From assembly GCA_007120055.1 (NCBI GenBank), contig SKOL01000453.1, positions 1-7,140 of the forward strand: a DNA stretch of 7,140 nucleotides. The letters run 5' to 3'. Numbering within the stretch: position 1 is the stretch's first letter; the number at the start of each line of letters is the position of its first letter. The stretch comes from Anaerobacillus sp. GTDB lineage: Bacteria > Bacillota > Bacilli > Bacillales_H > Anaerobacillaceae. Positions 6,046-7,140 of this stretch are shown piece by piece. The position numbers and the translations under genes are program-made. The notes beneath the pieces are model-generated. The model was not told the origin of the DNA. It saw only the letters and a list, made by a program, of their open reading frames with translations, and ran no database searches.

Positions 6046-6816
6046 ATGAAACATGTCGTAATTACCGGAAGTACAAGAGGGATCGGATTTGGATTAGCGG
6101 TTGAATTTTTACGGGCAGGTTGCAAAGTAACAATCAATGGCAGGTCACAAGAAAGTGTTGATCAAGCGATAAATCGTTTAATGGACAATTGTTCAGGTGC
6201 AGTTCAAGGTTTTGCAGCGGATGTTGAGAAACGAGAGGAATTAGAAAAACTTTGGATTGATGCAGAAAGACAATTTGGAAAAGTTGATATTTGGATCAAT
6301 AATGCTGGGATTGATCAAGGACGAGACTTTTTTTTGGAGTTGCAAGAAGAACAGTACGAACAAGTCATTCGCACTAATCTTTTAGGGACATTTCATGGAA
6401 GCCACGTCGCATTCAATCATATGTTAAAACATGGGGATGGCCAGATTTTTAACATGGAAGGGTTCGGAAGTAACGGGATGATGCGAGAAAAGCTGACAAT
6501 TTACGGGACATCCAAAAGTGCGATCAGTTATTTTACTCGTTCTTTAGCCATTGAGGCGAAAAATACAAATATCAAGGTGGGAACGATAAGTCCTGGAATG
6601 GTTGCGACCGATCTTATTAGACGCTCGCTTGATGAAAATAACAAAAAGATCTTTAACATCTTAGGAGACAAGGTCGAACCTGTCGCTCAATTTTTGACAG
6701 CCAAAATCCTATCAAATCAAGTGAATGATGCGAAAATACAATGGCTGACGAAGCCGAAAATTATTTGGCGATTTGTTAGCTCAAGGTTTAATAAGAGGGA
6801 TATATTTGATGATTGA
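6046..6816 (+). CDS. Short-chain dehydrogenase/reductase
   Basis: This 256-residue SDR oxidoreductase uses NAD(P)(H). The cofactor-binding motif is TGSTRGIG (7-14), Arg33 after strand 2 favours NADP(H), NNAG is at 85-88, the structural Asn is Asn111, and the catalytic pair is Tyr153/Lys157 in YGTSK. The SPGMVATD segment (182-189) closes the nicotinamide site. The usual catalytic serine, 13 residues before Tyr, is not Ser here (Phe140); Ser142, within NMEGFGSNG, is the likely substitute. This NMxGxGS layout recalls chlorophyll b reductase-like SDRs, although a photosynthetic role is not implied. The start at ATG 6046 has GGAGGGG (6031-6037) eight bases before it; an earlier in-frame codon at 6004 lacks a site. 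The C-terminus is basic and may bind a membrane or partner. Substrate unknown. Confidence 0.92.
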   Translation: MKHVVITGSTRGIGFGLAVEFLRAGCKVTINGRSQESVDQAINRLMDNCSGAVQGFAADVEKREELEKLWIDAERQFGKVDIWINNAGIDQGRDFFLELQEEQYEQVIRTNLLGTFHGSHVAFNHMLKHGDGQIFNMEGFGSNGMMREKLTIYGTSKSAISYFTRSLAIEAKNTNIKVGTISPGMVATDLIRRSLDENNKKIFNILGDKVEPVAQFLTAKILSNQVNDAKIQWLTKPKIIWRFVSSRFNKRDIFDD

Positions 6817-6945
6817 TTGAATTTAGGGCTAATTTCAAAAGTAAATATATATTTTTACGATTTAGCAGGCGATGAGGTTGGACGCCAGAGAATATTATTT
6901 GAGAAGCTGGATGGAAATTGGAAAGCGGTTCGTTTAGTAGACTGA
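6817..6945 (+). pseudogene. Short coding remnant in frame behind the dehydrogenase stop
   Basis: Directly after the TGA of the dehydrogenase the same frame stays open for 42 codons, ending at TGA 6943-6945. The later part reads like genuine protein (DLAGDEVGRQRILFEK, then LDGNWKAVRLVD) with amphipathic strands and a Trp, like the tail of a small secreted or beta-rich protein. A TTG at 6817 is the only early start-like codon and has no ribosome binding site. It is probably the C-terminal relic of a deleted gene; a read-through tail of the dehydrogenase, or chance, are alternatives. I do not recognise the family. Confidence 0.35.
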
Positions 6946-6947
6946 TT

Positions 6948-6966
6948 CTTAATGATTATCATTATC
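6948..6966. promoter_or_regulatory. Fur-box-like operator
   Basis: The core TAATGATTATCATTA (6950-6964) is a perfect 7-1-7 inverted repeat. Over the 19 bases 6948-6966, 16 agree with the classical Fur box GATAATGATAATCATTATC. A weak promoter-like pair (TTGCAA 6978-6983, TACACT 6999-7004, 15-base spacer) begins 11 bases later, and the TATAAT of the ParA gene lies about 76 bases away. Binding by Fur, or by its relatives PerR or Zur, is inferred from the match only. Confidence 0.5.
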
Positions 6967-7042
6967 CTCGAAATTTCTTGCAACTCTCTATTTCGTTTTA
7001 CACTTAGTAGATTCACTTTAATTGGTAATAAATCCCTACTTC

Positions 7043-7048
7043 TATAAT
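7043..7048 (+). promoter_or_regulatory. -10 element of the ParA-type gene
   Basis: A perfect TATAAT lies 36 bases before the start codon at 7084, a normal distance. The -35 region is poor: TTGGTA (7022-7027) has only a 15-base spacer. An activator or an upstream element would be needed for strong expression. Confidence 0.45.
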
Positions 7049-7083
7049 ACATTATTATGAATTCACATCTAAGGGGGAGCCTC

Positions 7084-7140
7084 ATGACAAAAGCGGGGAA
7101 GATTTTTGTTGGCAATTATAAAGGTGGGGTCGGGAAGACG
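7084..7140 (+). CDS. ParA/Soj-type ATPase, N-terminal fragment cut by window end
   Basis: Only the first 19 codons are visible, reading MTKAGKIFVGNYKGGVGKT. KGGVGKT is the deviant Walker A motif of the ParA/MinD/Soj family, which hydrolyses ATP to segregate DNA or position cellular complexes. AAGGGGG (7071-7077) lies six bases before the ATG. The FVGNYKGGVGKT form differs from the usual chromosomal Soj style, as I recall it, and resembles plasmid- or element-borne ParA proteins, but 19 residues cannot settle that. No ParB gene or parS site is visible in the window. Confidence 0.8.
   Translation, partial: MTKAGKIFVGNYKGGVGKT

Noticed and set aside
6855..7115. Leftward open frame of 86 codons
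   Set aside because: It overlaps the coding remnant, the Fur-box-like site and the ParA start on the other strand, lacks a ribosome binding site, and its translation looks like no protein family.

Overview
The window is AT-rich, tightly packed DNA with Gram-positive ribosome binding sites (AAGGAGG variants 6-8 bases before most starts), TTG and GTG starts, a lipoprotein signal peptide and a candidate late-sporulation (sigma-K type) promoter. This suggests a spore-forming member of the Bacillaceae. I cannot name the species from sequence alone. There are no rRNA, tRNA, CRISPR or complete insertion sequences. The content looks like ordinary chromosomal accessory DNA with several decayed genes.

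Layout: (1) 1-603: a short featureless stretch, a probable terminator, and a leftward lipoprotein gene of unknown function. (2) 604-1141: a gene-free stretch holding a nested palindrome of about 112 bases (627-738), a pair of overlapping divergent promoter candidates (748-800), and an orphan rightward terminator (885-915). Together the rightward promoter and terminator could define a small RNA. (3) 1142-3196: a rightward three-gene operon of a GNAT acetyltransferase (TTG start), an alpha/beta hydrolase of the prolyl-aminopeptidase type (GTG start), and a four-helix membrane protein. (4) 3197-3367: a GC-richer remnant of a LuxR-type DNA-binding domain, followed by a terminator-like hairpin. (5) 3368-4343: a leftward gene for a protein with two tandem ferritin-like domains, preceded by a good match to the sigma-K promoter consensus. 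(6) 4484-5123: a YdeI/OmdA-type gene broken by a frameshift near 4690. (7) 5207-6816: a SAM-dependent methyltransferase and a short-chain dehydrogenase/reductase, both rightward. (8) 6817-7140: a short in-frame coding remnant directly after the dehydrogenase stop codon, a Fur-box-like palindrome, a TATAAT promoter element, and the first 19 codons of a ParA/Soj-type ATPase that runs off the window.

How the genes may work together: the GNAT-hydrolase-membrane trio is closely spaced (21- and 33-base gaps) and is probably co-transcribed, with chemistry on small amines or peptides plausible but unproven. The ferritin-like gene probably acts in the mother cell or spore coat. Nothing in the window makes a recognisable complete new system. 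The least explained signals are the nested palindrome with its flanking divergent promoters, the candidate small RNA, and the Fur-box-like site ahead of the ParA gene.
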